Assembly: GCA_012295275.1 (NCBI GenBank)
Contig: CM022673.1
Coordinates: forward strand, 27,163,761-27,227,760
Length of the DNA stretch: 64,000 nt
From: Chrysomallon squamiferum
Lineage: Eukaryota; Mollusca; Gastropoda; Neomphalida; Peltospiridae
Direction of reading: 5' to 3'
Shown: positions 12,295 to 29,193 of the stretch, one piece after another
Numbering within the stretch: the first letter of the stretch is position 1
Layout: every line of letters starts with the position of its first letter
Notes under the pieces: model-generated
What the model saw: only the letters and a program-made list of their open reading frames with translations
Database searches by the model: none
Told to the model about the DNA's origin: nothing
Position numbers and translations under genes: made by a program

Positions 12295-15200
12295 TTTCAA
12301 AAATACAATTGTTAAAAAAATATATATATTTTTTCTGTGATTGTTGGCCATAATGGAAGGGAGCAATTTTATTTCATTGTAATAAACCATTTGACATGCA
12401 TTATATTAAAAGTTCCATCCTGTAACAAGTGTATATTACTTAGCATTAATCATAATTAACCAGTTATACAATACAAAATATTGTTAAAAAAAAAACGTTG
12501 AACGAAACAGATAGTTCATATATTAAAATTTTGTTGGTGTTTTTTCTTACAGTTTTCTAGGGGGTAATTTCCTTGTAAACGTTAAATATTTTATGTATTT
12601 ATCTATATATTTAATTGTACACATATGCACTAAATTGGAATCTTCACAAAAATTGGGAGTAATGCATAAAATCATTTATGAAGAAGAAAACGAAAATAAA
12701 GTTTAAATTTGCTGTGACTATGCTACTATGTTGTCTCTCATTTTGCTGATTAACTGCAGACATCTCTCAAAATATAAGTTTAAAACAGTTTCAGTTTCAT
12801 TTGCAGCTTTAAAAAACTTGTTTGAGAAGTTCAGTTACCTTTCTGAATGGTTTCATCAGAATAATAAACATAATAAAATAAGTAATTGTGAAAATTTTAA
12901 ACGATTATTTTCTCTGTGGATTTTAATTCAGTATTTTTGAAAAGTAGCTTCATATAATTTGTGTTTATTTTATTTACAAAGATGCAGCCTTTTTGGGAAA
13001 TGTTCCTATTTATGTTTCCATTGTGCCAGGAAAAACCACTGTGAACCATATATATATTTACTATGATTTACAGTCAATACAAATATTTTTTAAGTTACAT
13101 TTATCGGTACCGAATTCAGTGGGGCATTTCTTAAAATGACCGTTTTGAAAATTTATTTTAAAATCATACTTAAGAAATCTGTTAATGCCCAGCTCATAAA
13201 AAGAGTTAATTTTTTATTGATTATAAAGCAGTCAATAATTTGGTTTTATATACATATGTGTTTGCATTATTCCTACTTTACCATAATTATCTAAAAAAAA
13301 ATCATTTAGTATATTGATTATGGATCTCTTTACAAAGCATTTTGTGAGTGTGTGTGTGTGTGGTTTGTGCCTCTGTGCATTTAATAACATTTCAATATGC
13401 ATTTTAATGGCATATATCTGAATTATACAGTAGTTATAAAGATTTATTTGATTTAGAATTTCTATTGCCATATTTTGTACAAAATAATTTAACGTTTTGT
13501 TGCACTATGCAGTGCAAAATACTATATTTTGGGGTTTGTTTTGTTTTGTTTTTTTATTTTGTTTTGTTTGGAAATGTTTGCTAGTACAGGCCTGTAATTT
13601 TGGTCATGTTACTTTTTACATTTTTTTCCTGTTTTTAAATCTAAATATTTGTTTACTGCTTATTCTTGCCTGAATAACTGAAGACAATATTTGCAGATTG
13701 TTTATTTTAATATTAGAAAAACAAATTTAACTAAATATAATAATGCCAGGGTATATTTGATCAAAGCCGTATGAAGATAAAACAGTAGAGAGTGATTTTT
13801 ATGAAAGGTATATTTTGTTTTTAAAACTAACATTTTGTTTCTTCCTTAACAGGATTGTTTATATAAATTGTTTAAATAAATCAGAATGTTTTCATCAAAA
13901 TAGACTTTTTTTTTCTTCCTTTTTAAATTAAACTCATGTGAGGAACCAATATTGATACACATTACATTTGAAACATTAATGATATTCATATTGTACTTTG
14001 ACCTTTTACTAAATTGCAGCGTCTTTTTCAAATGTAGCATTTTTTGGTTTTGTGGAAGACATTGAACACTTAAGTGCAATATATAAATAATTAAGAAAAG
14101 TTAATTTTGCTTACTAAATTAAGAACCATAAAAAGATCAACAATATTAATTATTATATTTTAACATAATCTGCATGTTTATAGTTCTGTTTTGCTTTTTA
14201 TGAACTAAAACGTATATCCATTTCGTGAAAATTTCTTTTCAGTAATGTTATAAAAATAGTATTTTCAAGTGATCTGCTCTCTTGTGTATGTCAGTGTTTC
14301 TCAATGTTTCCTTATTCAGATCTTTCCTCATCAAATACCAGGGTGATGTTTCCTTTCACCTTGATATTTCTATGCATTATTTGTATCCTCAGCTGGATAG
14401 AATGTAACAATAAATTAAAAAGTTAATTTTTGTTATGATTAAAATGTATAAACATACGACTAAAAAAAAAAAAAAAAATTTTTTATCACCACAAATAAGT
14501 AATAACAATAAGCTAAATTAAGAAAAGCAAAATATGATAAATTAATTTTAATTCAGTTTTAAAGACCTCAAAAAAATAAATAAAATAAAATAAACAAACG
14601 TTTGATCATGGGGTCAGAGTATTTATATTCAAGGTAATTATTAAAACATTGTTGAGAAATAAAATTAAGTAGAAAGTTCTATGATATAAAAAAGTGAAGA
14701 GAAATGGTTCAAGTCGACAAAGAAATAAAATTGCTTACCAACATTTGTTTGTATTCTGTTGTGTGTCACATACCAGGCAGAGATGTTCACAAACCTCAAG
14801 TTTTCTAAATTGTTGTTTAATTCAGCAAAGTATTATTTCATTCTGCTACCCCTTTGATTAGTCTCATTATTTTACATTGGGTTAAAAAAAAATTGATAAT
14901 AATTTTAAATTTGATTGCTTTTGATTTCAATCAGAGTAAAACCAAACTCACTGGTTCTTAAAGCATCATGTATTGGACAGTCTATAATTTATGGGTTGGA
15001 GTGTTGGGTCAGATTTGTGCCTTGGTGAATTATGGGATCACTTCTTGGTACACTTTTGGGCAATTTTCCCATTCCAGTCGGTACCCCAAGCCTGGCGCAA
15101 CTCCTATCCATCTAATGTTTTATTAACAAAAAAAACAATATCAATGCTGATGATGATGCAGCAGTAGTTTTCTGATTTACTAAAAAGTTTTCCTGACTCA

Positions 15201-16124
15201 ACAATTTAATGTCAGTTATATAGACATGCTGTTAAACTATCTTTCTTTTGCAGCATACACATTACATACACAATTAATTTATAAATCTGTAGTGTTTTAT
15301 AATGATGTTTGTTAATCTGCTTGTTGTATATAAAACCTGTGTTTATGTAAGTATTTCTGCAAGACCAAAGGACGTCCCATTTTGTACTAAAGATTCGATG
15401 GAAACAAAACAATTAAGCATTAAAATACTTTTTTTTTATTTTTTTTTTTGAAGATTTATTATCTTAAATACTTATGTTTCACATAATTCTGAAACATTTG
15501 TAATCCAAAACATATTACACCAAATTCTTTTAAAAATGTTGAACATCTGATAAAAGAATAAAAATATTTAGAATGAAAGTTAATTTTCTAAAACAAATAT
15601 CTAACAGGCTTCGTTAATATTTATATTGATACTTTAGTTTATAAACAGCCATCTCCAAGTATGTCTTTGCATCCAATTTGTCAATAATTTACACTAGTAA
15701 CATACAAATCACCATTAAGTATAAATATGTAAGTAATTAATTATTGCATTTTGATCACATGTTCATTCCTATTTCATTTTATGATAAACATATCGTTATT
15801 CAAAGTCTGAAAAAATTTAATGTCAGCCCTTTTCCAAAAATGATTTGGAGACAGCCATGGTTTATAACTAAGTATATAAGCTGCCTAATAAAGAATCAGG
15901 TAATTCAATTTTAAAAGAGATGACGAAACAAAGCAAAACAAAAACAAATAGATAACAAATGAAAAATCAAATGATTTCACTAAAACACAAATCAGAAAGT
16001 ATCTAACACAATAAATATTTTTTTTAAAAATGATCGTTAAAAATTAACTTTCCAAAATGTTAAAAATCTTCAATCTGGCGATGGCTCTATGAAATGGGAA
16101 TTAACAATCAACATACCAAGAGTA

Positions 16125-16162
<38 letters not shown>

Positions 16163-16339
16163 CATTTGTTACATTAACCATATATATCCATCCATCAACG
16201 TCTCTTTTATTTTTTAAAAATGCATGTTACTTGCAACTTGATTGTAAAAAAAAAAAAAAAAAATCACAACTGATGGGTGTAGGAAAAAACTGTTGATAAG
16301 TTCACGTAATGGCGATATGATGAAATGACAGGCCGCTGA
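9064..16339. other. Gene desert between BLTP3 and SR factor A
   Basis: About 7.3 kb of AT-rich DNA with poly-T runs, ATT repeats (about 10087-10112, 10830-10855, 12259-12293, 16129-16160), TA repeats (11094-11114, 11500-11521) and a GT tract (9208-9269). It must hold the BLTP3 3' UTR and perhaps a final small exon, and at its right end the SR-A 3' UTR. No exon was recognised on either strand. A less AT-rich island at about 14960-15120 resembles nothing I know. Confidence 0.6.
9208..9269. repeat. (GT)n microsatellite
   Basis: GT dinucleotide run with GC interruptions, just downstream of the last BLTP3 exon. Confidence 0.95.
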
Positions 16340-18856
16340 TCACGACTGGTCCTGGTCAGGACTTCCTGATCTGCTGTGCGAGCCTTTAGCAGACGAACCT
16401 CTTGATCCACTGCGCGACCTCGACCTGCCGTTTTGTTCATCTCTCGTTGCCTCTGGACTCTTGGACTGACTTGCTGATTTCGATCGAGATCGGCTCTCAG
16501 ACTTCCTAGGAGGACTGCGAGAGGGACTCTTCGACAGGTTCTTCCTTCTGTCCCGGCTCACGCTCCTGCTCTTGCGTCTGCGCTTGCTGCTGCGGTCGGG
16601 GCTTCGCGATCGGCTGCGTCGGCGACGGTCGCGACTTCGGCTTCTACTGCGTCGTCTGTCTCTCGATCTTGAACGGGATCTGACACAAAGTATTCACAAA
16701 ACATTACTTTTATATTAGAATAAGGGTTTGTATGGAATTATATTTTATTTCTGTATTATTCTGGATTTGTATGAAAGGGTATGTCATTTTGACTGTCATT
16801 AATTACAAAATAACCACAAAGATTCCTATGTACTAGACATGCCATGTAAATTATTTTTAAATTTATTTCATATTAAATCTGTTGTTGATGAATTTAGCAC
16901 TGTCATCATTACAGCCAGGCTTTTCACAAAGACTGATCCCAGTTTCTGTAATATGAGTGTGGACGTGTAATTTCTTTAAACCTTCATATTACATATATTT
17001 AATAATAGGCAGGCATCGTGTAGCACAAAATTGAAGAACTAGTAAGTATGTATGTTTTACCGTCTTCTCCTTCGAGGTGAAGGAGACCTGTATCTCCTGC
17101 TAGAGCGCCAACCTCCTCCACCGTATCTGTCCTCTGGACAGTCTCGAGCCCAGTGTCCTCCTCGGTGACATTTGTAACACTCGTCATTTCCCTGAATGAT
17201 GACACAAAAACAACTAAATATTCTAATGGGACAGTTATTTTCTTCATTCCAGCCCAACCCTTATTCGTTTTGTTTTTTTAATTTTATTTTATTATTCTTT
17301 TCCTAAAGGAATAATAAATTTGAATACACGTATTTGGGAGTTATTTTTTTCATTCCAACCCAACCCTTATTTGTTTGGGGGTTTTTAGTTTTATTTTATT
17401 ATTCTTTTCCTAAAGGGAATAATAAATCTGTATACACATATTTGTAGATGAAATTTTAATTTGTGAAAAGAATGGCTTTATATAGTATTTATAATTAAGC
17501 AACAAGTTAGTGAATTAATTTATCGACCGTCAAAAATACTGCATAGAAGCCTGATTACTACTAATGATTATTATTATTATTAAATTTAATTAAATCAACA
17601 CATCATGATCATATAATTATAGAAAATAATTTTATTCTTTTAATAACATTTTACATGCAGAAAGTATATGAAACTGTTATACAAATATGCCTGTATTTGG
17701 AAAAAACAACACATAAAACAAAACAGTGACAAAAAATGCTGAAAACAGAAATAATTGTTAAATTTTTTTTTCACCTCTCTTTCCTTATAAAAAGGAATTA
17801 ATTATAAAAAATGAAAAAAAAAAATAACACAACAAAAAAGTGACAAAAAATGCTGTAACAGAAATAATTTTTAAATTTTTTTTTCACCTCACTTTCCTTA
17901 TAAAAAGGAATTAATTATAAAAAATGAAAAAATAAATAAATAACAGCACAAAAATTACAAAGAAATGCAAAAATTTTAAAAAGCAAAATTCAAAATGAAA
18001 ATAATAATCAGAAACATCAAACACATTTTGCTTTAGACCTCCACTTTAAAATATTCAATCAATATTTAAATCTTTATTGGGCATTTCTGAAATCCTGGAT
18101 GTCTAATACATTTTTAATGTATAAATATTCAAAAAAGTTATTAACTTCGTACCTGCTTATTAAAAAAACGTTTGATCAATACTTTTATCACTTAGGCCTG
18201 ACAAGCAAAAAATGTAATTGCATGCAGAAAGGAAAATTTAAAAAAAAGCAACATGTAATTCTATTAGAAATGTGATTTACCCTCACCAAGGAGCGTCTTG
18301 GATTTCCCTTTGCCCATTCCACAATGATAGGAGCACCACAGATTTCTCGACCATTCTCGTACTTCAGACAATCCTGTAGTAAAAAGGTTATATTAGAAAA
18401 CTAAGCATTTATTGAAAATAATGTTTTAACCTAAAAATGTTAAAGTGGTTGGGTTTTAAAAAAATACAGATTTACGAATTTCAGTAATGGTAATTACTGC
18501 AAAAGTGTTTTGCTTATGTTATAAAAATGTCTAGTAGTTTAAATATACATCATTCTGAATTTGTTCAGATTGTTATACAGCTAACCGAAAATCAAAACTG
18601 TAACTAATAAATGTTGGTTTATAACCTTCCACGTTTTCTTCAACTTCAAAGAAAATATCTTTTTTTAATGAACATGTCCAATGTATATTTTATTTTTAAA
18701 GAAGAATTTAGTAACAAGGTATAAAATAATTTAAAAAAAAATGTTTTAAATTTTAAAAAACTCACACCGTGGTATAGATTCAATCTAAAACAGCCTACTT
18801 AAAACCCAGGCCAAATAAAAATATGTACATATGCAAATACAGATACATATTTTTAC

Positions 18857-18893
<37 letters not shown>

Positions 18894-19114
18894 CACACAA
18901 ACTGAACGTAAGTAGCGAAGCATCTGATACTAATTATCCAATGTTAAGAAAACAAAAACACACATATACACACACACACAAAAAATAACAAAAAAAGCAA
19001 GACAAGGAAACAAAATATATATTTTTAAAATAACAGCACAGAAAAGATTTCACAGAAATGATCAAAATTATATGAAAAAAAAAAAATAAAATAAAATAAC
19101 TATATAACGATGAT

Positions 19115-19151
<37 letters not shown>

Positions 19152-20659
19152 TTAATAATAAAAAAAATAAAAATAAAATCCGTCAAGCACATACTGAAAG
19201 CCACGTAGGTTTGCATGCCACCTGGTCATGGCTTTGATAGGTCTTGCAACATAGGTCTTGCAACATGGAAGAGGAACATGTAGGCAAGTTCTGCTCAGTC
19301 ATACAAGATCAATACTTTGGAGGTTATGGAAATGACTGACTGTGGGTGTCAACCAGAGACATGGGCCTATGGCACGTGGGACTGGTCTGGCTAAAGGCAA
19401 ATGTAGTCTTGGTAGCTAAGGGTCATGGTCGTGGCTAAAGGTCATTGGCACCTGGCTCAATGGAAGGCTTTGGCCTCGGTTCAGAGTGAGTCTGGCTTTG
19501 GAAGCTATGTTATTAAGTCAAAATTAATGCAAATGATCCAAGTGTGTGAAAACTTGTGAAAAAAAAAAAATTAAATAAATAAATAAATAAATAAAATAAC
19601 ATCACTAGGTTATTTTATTAAAAAAATAAATATATATATATATATATATATATAAAAAAATAAATAAAAAAGTACTGACCTAATAGTAAAAAAAAAATAA
19701 AACATTTTTTTTTTTTTTTTAAATGTATATTGTTAGATAAGATGTACTTTAAAAGTTTCTTAAAATTACAACTGTTTCTCAAACACTTACCAAACTGAGG
19801 GGAAAAAAAACAATCATTTTTAAAATGAAAAAAATAAGAAGAGGAAAAGTAATGCTTGATGATTTAAAATACAAGTAATACAAATTAAGAATCTTAGGCT
19901 GGTTTTAAGACATACTGTGGAATTGATGCAGGTTGGTGGTTCTTTGGATTTACATAAAGCAAAATATATTTTAATATTCAAAATATATTTTAATATTGAT
20001 GAATAATATCAATATGAAAACATTTATAATTGACTATGTATATACCTCTAAAATAATCATAACAATTAAAAACGTATATTATTTTTCTAACTTAACTATT
20101 TGAACATTGCAAGATTTTAAAGAATTATTTTGTTTGTGTATTCTATTTTTTATTTTATTTTATTTTTTTATTTCTTTAATTTCTTTACTTTTTGTTATTA
20201 TGCTTATCTTTTTCAAGTAGCAAACATATAAATTAATATCAAATGACTTTGAGGTTTAAAGAACATTAAACAGTTTCAAATGAATACATAAAAGTACACA
20301 ATAAACCTCCCAACTTGCATCAAACCAGTCAGTTCATTATGTTCTTATATTATATTAAGTTTTTATAACAAATTTAACCTATTACTAAAAAATAAAAATA
20401 TACATGTATATAAATATCTGTAAAATTATTTTTATAAAATTCTCACCTCTGCATCTCTCCTATCTTCAAAATCAATAAATGCATAGGCTGAAAGGGATAT
20501 GACAAATCTGATGCTAACACTGACATGAAATATTTATATATTTAATAATTATTAACTGTTAAAATGGTTCTGTGACTGAACCCGAATAAATTATTTCACA
20601 TTCAAACGGATCTTTCAGACACATTATCCTAAATCTGTTTTATTTCAGCTTTCATTAAA

Positions 20660-20690
<31 letters not shown>

Positions 20691-22415
20691 TGAGAAAGAA
20701 AAACTACAAATAATAATAATGAATAATTTTAAATTAAAACAATGTATTATGTATCTTTTACAAATTAATATTTATATATAATACTAATATGTATTGAATG
20801 TTATAAAAACATTTTATTATTTAAAACATTCTTGCCACATATAATTCCTTAAAGAAAAATATTTTTGATAAATAATAAAAAAAGGCAAATGATAGCTTAT
20901 AAGTTGTATTCCAAATGGTCTCTTCTGTCACATTTAGAAATCATGTGATATTCCAGTAACTGCTGTATGAAAAACCTAACTTGCTACATTGCTTACCCAT
21001 TTCAGCTCCTGAAAGAAGAATAAACAAATATATATATAAAGGTTAGCATGTATATCAAGTAAAACATTTACCAAACAAAAGTTTTTTTTAAAAAGAATTG
21101 TACATTTTTGTTTTATTAACCATTGCAAAAAAAAAGAAAAAAAAGAAGGAAGATCAAAGTAAGAAAAACATTTTAGACATAATTTTAATAAGTGTGTATT
21201 TTTCTTACAAAAGTGAATTCTCCATTTTTGATTACAAAAACTCAAGAAATGCTATGTGCAAATAATGATGTTTATATATCAAACTTAAACTGAACACTTT
21301 TGTGACACAGCTCATGCTTTGCTGAACATTACTATAGTTGTGCTAAACCAAGTAGAATTTTCTAGAGAAAAAGAAGTTTCAAAAATGACAATGATTTCCA
21401 TTTTTCTTAAAAATAAAACCCTCTTGAGTGACACTACTTCAGTTAAGGTATTTTTCTGCATTACAAGTGCCTTACAGAGCATATCCCTTTTAAAGAAAAA
21501 TTATAATAAATTCAAAATTTTATTTTCTGCCATTAGGGCTTACCCAAGTGTTGTAGTTTGTCCTTTTTAAAACGTTCCACAACAAAACCATTTAGTGATT
21601 TAATATTAACAAGAATTATCAAGCTCAAACCATTTTCTAGATTCCAGGAAAATCATCCAAATCAGATGGTATGGCATGTAAACAAACCATTATCATAATG
21701 CAAGATCACCTGAATGTTCATGTACTATTTTTCTATTATTTGCATACTGTTAAATTGTTTTAATTCTAAGAAAATTATGATCATTTTAACTGTGTGACTA
21801 ACAGAAAATGGTCGTATTTTTTCCTATATATTTGTGTTGAAAAGTGCTAAGACAGATGTCTGAAAAAATAACAGAATAAGTCAGGGTACCAATCATAAAC
21901 ATATTCAAATCACTTTAAGGGATTTTTATTAGCTCTTTCAACTTCAAGTGATATGAATAATAATCAGAATATATATATATATATATAGTATATACCATTA
22001 TTATAATGATTATACGTGGTTTTTTTTTTTTTTTTTTTTAAACAATAACCAATATGGGAAAAATTTCTTTTAAATTTATGTTAAATGTTTATACCCGTTA
22101 ATATGACTTGTTTTGTTATTGTTATCAGATATCACGGATCTCAACTGTTTTATTTATTTTAATTAACACTAATAACAGTAACACAAACAATTATGAACTA
22201 TTTTTTGTGGAGTGAGACCACTGACAAATCAGCACTGACAACATCACTGAATGGATTTACCTGCATCTAATAAAATAGTAATTAATCTACAAACCATATT
22301 TGATATCGCATCTGAGCAAACGCCCATATGGTTCAAATACTTCTTCTAAATCACGAGTTCTTGTATTTTTACTCAAACGACCAACAAAAAGAAGTCCATC
22401 CGCCCTACGCGACAT
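16340..22415 (-). CDS. SR splicing factor A (RRM + CCHC zinc knuckle + RS domain)
   Basis: Nuclear pre-mRNA splicing factor of the SR family. Coding exons from 5' to 3': 22415-22295, 21008-20997 (12 nt), 20487-20447, 18373-18281, 17191-17061, 16679-16340. Phases close perfectly into 245 residues. RRM at about 8-80: RNP2 is LFVGRL, RNP1-like is YAFIDFED, then GAPIIVEWAKG. The CCHC knuckle at about 94-107 is CYKCHRGGHWARDC. The rest is an Arg/Ser-rich tail ending SGSPDQDQS. The order RRM-knuckle-RS is as in vertebrate SRSF7, but the RRM start (VGRLSKNTRTRDLEE) and GHWARDC resemble the RS2Z type more, so no vertebrate symbol is given. Start ATG at 22415 matches the paralogue (MSRR) and has no in-frame upstream ATG nearby. 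A possible poly(A) signal (AATAAA on this strand) is at 16211-16206. Intron 3 contains a candidate poison exon. Two short tandem duplications lie in intron 4 and the 5' part of the knuckle-exon flank. Confidence 0.93.
17243..17445. repeat. Two-copy tandem duplication near SR-A zinc-knuckle exon
   Basis: A unit of about 105-115 bases starting TTCATTCCAGCCCAACCC and ending near AATAATAAATTTGAATACAC is repeated with few changes. It lies in the intron directly upstream (in gene sense) of the zinc-knuckle exon. Confidence 0.85.
17720..17965. repeat. Two-copy tandem duplication in SR-A intron
   Basis: A unit of about 115 bases containing GTGACAAAAAATGCTG and TTCCTTATAAAAAGG occurs twice in direct order with high identity. 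Confidence 0.85.
18858..19160. repeat. TA and AAT microsatellites in SR-A intron 3
   Basis: A TA run at about 18858-18888 and an AAT run at about 19110-19160, flanking A-rich sequence. The AAT tract ends just beside the candidate poison exon. Confidence 0.85.
19195..19552 (-). other. Candidate poison exon in SR factor A intron 3
   Basis: An island of 358 bases, richer in GC than the surrounding intron and clearly similar over its length to 32292-32656 in the paralogue. The 5' border is a T-run followed by CACAAG, the 3' border is GTATGTGCTTG. Spliced after exon 3 (phase 0) it meets TAG after 15 codons and its length is not a multiple of three. SR genes of other animals are known to autoregulate through such nonsense-mediated-decay exons. 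Its use as an exon here is inferred. Confidence 0.6.
20997..21008 (-). CDS. 12-nt microexon of SR factor A
   Basis: GAGCTGAAATGG between a TTTCAG acceptor and a GTAAGC donor. With one base from exon 1 and two from exon 3 it encodes the RRM loop KYG-AEM-AYAF. The identical 12-mer is used in the paralogue at 31159-31170. Confidence 0.9.
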
Positions 22416-22857
22416 TTTTCTTCCGTTGTGTTATGGCTTTACTCAATTTTTAGTAAAGCACCAGCTAAAAATAAGGTATTGATTCATTTTCATTTTTAAT
22501 TTATTTGACACGATATATATATTTTTTTTTTTTTTTTTTTTTTTGTGAAATTATATGTGTATTTTTCCCCGAAATATAATCAGTTTAAGTAATAAGACAA
22601 ATAAATTAAATACACTTAATGTAACTTTTAAATACTTTTATAACTATACGTAATTACATTTTCTTCTCTATTATTGTGTAACGTGAGTAATCGCTGTGTC
22701 AGAAACTTATTAAACTTACAAATACGTTCCAGTACGGATTAAAAATCATTTAACAAAATAATATAAAAGCCTGTGTAAAATTTCACACTATATTTTCCTT
22801 TACAATTTATATTTAATGAACGTCAAATAAACTCTTTTATTTAAATACTACTACTAT

Positions 22858-22910
<53 letters not shown>

Positions 22911-25238
22911 ATAATAATAATAATAATAATCCAGTATTCTTTGCAATCTATATTTAGAAGTCATACATATTACAAAGTAAAAACTAATGACAGCTGGATC
23001 AACAGTTCTTTTTAATCATTGGTGGTGTCATATGCTATTTATGTGAATGAAATGAATATAAATGGTTTATTGCTGCTAAGGCAGATCAAAATTATCACAA
23101 AAAATAGAAAAAGAAATTAGAAAGTAATATTAATAATCTGTTGTTTCTTGTTATTAACTGAGCCACTATTATGGGCCAAACACATTTTTGTTCTATTTCC
23201 TGGTCATAAAATTTCACCAGTTTGTCTGCTCTTGGAGTAAATTTGTAGTTCATTGAATCAACTGTGAATGAAACATATCATATCTTTTATAGACTGATAT
23301 TAATATGAAACCCATAACAGAATATGAAACATCAATAATGCTGAAACATGGGAACAAAATTCCAGAGTCAATGGTGAAATTTCCCCAATATTATGGGAGT
23401 AAAAAAATGTCAATTTTGTTTTCTGGTTTCTAACAATTGTAGTCAATCGTAAGCAAAGATTATCTCCATTGGCAATACTTGCGAGTTAGGGACGTGGTGG
23501 TTTCTTGAAATTAGTAAATGAATAAATAATGTCATGCCCAGATTCCAGTTTTAAATTAAAGTTTTTTTTTTTTTTTTTTTTTTTCATTGACACTTTTACA
23601 TTTTCTTGACATGAAAAGTGAATATGTAACAGATTATTTCTCAAAAAAACAATACAACCAATATTGGCAAATGCAATTCTTTTTCTTCAAAAATTTCTTG
23701 AGTTGCATTACACCTTTATGAGTTTTGATAAGAACATATAGGAAATGTTTTGAAAACTGATTAGTTTTTATTTGCACAGAACAACACAAGAAAAATGAAG
23801 ATTTCCAAAAACAAAATAAATATTTTATTTTTGATGACATACAAAGAAAAATGCTTGATTTTGTTCCTTTTTTAGTAATAGATGATGATAATGCTATAAA
23901 ACATTCATGTATAACAGTAAAATATTTTTCTAATAAATCACACCATATTACACCAGCAACAACAGGCACAGACATAAATTTAACTTTAGAAATGTATCCC
24001 ATCCAAATGTATTCCATATAAAAGCAGTCCTGCAATTGAATGAACACTAAGAAACATTCGACTTAAATACAATTTTTCCCAGTTTGTTAAAAGATAGCAG
24101 CATAATAAGCTTTTTCTAATCTTCTGATTCAATTCAAATTTAAATATAATACAGCCTGAAACTAACCACAGCAAATTTAATTAAAATTATATACATATAA
24201 TTTATAGACAAAACAAAACATAAAATTGAATCTGAAAAACAATCTCATGTTCAACAAGATGTTTACTCCAGACCACTGAAATTAATTGTAACTAATTTTC
24301 AGTTGGGTTTCATTAATCTAATATCATGTTTTGATGTTGTTAAAAATAAAAAAAATAATGATAATAAATTGTACGCACTGATAATGAATGTGGCTATGCA
24401 AACATGAGGTAAGAGTTTGAAATATGCAATACTAGAAAAAAACTAAACAAAATACTGGTTTTCACGTGGGTACTGTTTTGATGAAAAAACTGAAATGTGG
24501 TCTTCTTACAAATGTGGAAACCTCGTGGATTTCCCTGCATGTGTGATCCATGAATTCATGCCTAACAAATCCAACCTTTGTGGTCCCAAATCCTTTAAAT
24601 AATGACAGCAACAGAAAATATTTTCCCAGTATATACACATACCTATTGGAGATTAAGAAAAGTTTTTTTTAACGTTCAGATTCCTTATCGCAAATTAAAC
24701 TAGTAAAAGTACAATAGCATTTACAGCCACAGGAAATGTTTACACCTAATAATTACAACCAAGTGTTTCCTATTTATCTAAGTAAACAATGCCAACAAAA
24801 TCCAGAATATTTAATCAAATATTTATGCCCAAGTTTAAACACTAACTACTAGGCAAAAATATATACAGCTTACCAGCTGCTTCTTTTTTTAACAATTGTT
24901 TTCCTGTTTTTACAAAATCATTTAGCTGACACAAGATTAATTTCTTTAAAATTATTTAGAGTCATATATTCTTGCCCTCTTTTTATACAATCAACACTTC
25001 ATCATAAAATATCTGTCATGTATTTCTCAGGTCTCGTCTCAGTAACTGAATCATTATTATAAATATATTTACAGAATGAAATGTCAATGACATTAAGTAA
25101 TAACTTAAAGTATCATTCTCCTTTCTTTCTCAATCAAAAGTTCTCTTTCTAATTATATATTTCACTGTTCGCCTATATCCACTCTTGTTGTAACTTTCAT
25201 TCAACTTTAAACTGTTCCAAATAATGCTGATGCAGGAT
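22416..25238. other. SR-A 5' flank and ARL1 3' flank
   Basis: Both neighbouring genes read leftward, so this holds the SR-A promoter/5' UTR on the left and the ARL1 3' UTR on the right. A triplet tract (ACT then AAT, about 22848-22930) lies in it. The longest reading frames (for example 23634-24047, minus) are AT-rich, lack family resemblance and are not considered genes. No TATA box or other regulatory site could be supported. Confidence 0.5.
22848..22930. repeat. Compound (ACT)n(AAT)n microsatellite
   Basis: About 20 ACT units passing directly into AAT units. Confidence 0.95.
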
Positions 25239-28230
<2,992 letters not shown>

Positions 28231-29193
28231 TTGTTATTTATTAATTAACTTTCGTTTACTAATATGGATATTATAAGAAATCATCAAACGTATACGACGT
28301 GTACCGATGACTCAATATACCAACAACATAGTCTAGATTCCGCTTTAGCAAATGACGTTGTAACCAGTCACGAAAGTAGGCCTCATGGCTAATCAACTTA
28401 ATGCATGTCGCAGATGTCAGTATTTCCGTAATTCTGACAAAATAAATTAATAAATAAAAATATACACAATCTATGTAAACTCATTTTCAAGTTAATAAAC
28501 AAAAACTGTAACAGAAATGGAGGGAAGCATACATGCACTTTATATAAAATATACATATTTTAAAGAAAAGATAAAATAGTGCATCAACGATCACATCTTT
28601 CTTTTGAAGTCAAAAGTGTATTTTAAGATGATATACATATTAATAGATTTTCAGTTATTTGTTGAAAATAATTAGTTAATAATTGGTAGTTTAAAAAGAA
28701 AGAAAGTTAGAAAAAAAAAAAAAAAAAAAAAAAAACACGTAATTCAAACCTTTTTACGGAAATAAAATAAGATTAAGGATTTCAATGTATTTAATTAATC
28801 ATTGGTCATAGTTTTATTATTTTAATACATCATTACAAAAATATTATTCAAAAGAGCTATATCCTAAAAAATAAAAAAATGTGTAACCTTTTAACGAAAT
28901 GTTACACCTGTTACAATTCATACACCTGTAAATCTTTTACAGTTCTTGGAAACTAAATCATTTGCAATGTTTTTATTTTTATTTTTGTGTTTTACTTCTT
29001 TCTTTTTTTTTTCATTTATATTTATAAAAAAAGAAAATGATTGCTGAAATTATCTTCAGCCATTTACACAAATGTGAAGAGTATCAATTTCTTGTAAAGT
29101 TCTTTAGAAATACGACTTTTCACTGCTATTTAAACGAATATGAAAAACCGAGGAGGAACAGACACGACAGAAGAAACAGAAGAAAATAGAAAA
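28231..29193. promoter_or_regulatory. Shared head-to-head intergenic region, ARL1 / SR factor B
   Basis: Fewer than 1,000 bases separate the two start codons, which point away from each other, so promoters and 5' UTRs of both must lie here. A CRE-like core TGACGT is present at about 28353. A long A-run is at about 28711-28735. No TATA box was identified. Assignment as promoter is by position only. Confidence 0.5.

Noticed and set aside
14960-15120. Missing last BLTP3 exon or a SINE in a GC-richer island
   Set aside because: An acceptor-like TTCCAG exists, but no frame resembles the family and no tRNA boxes were found.
23634-24174. 137-codon and 62-codon frames on the minus strand
   Set aside because: AT-rich, no recognisable domain, in the likely ARL1 3' UTR.
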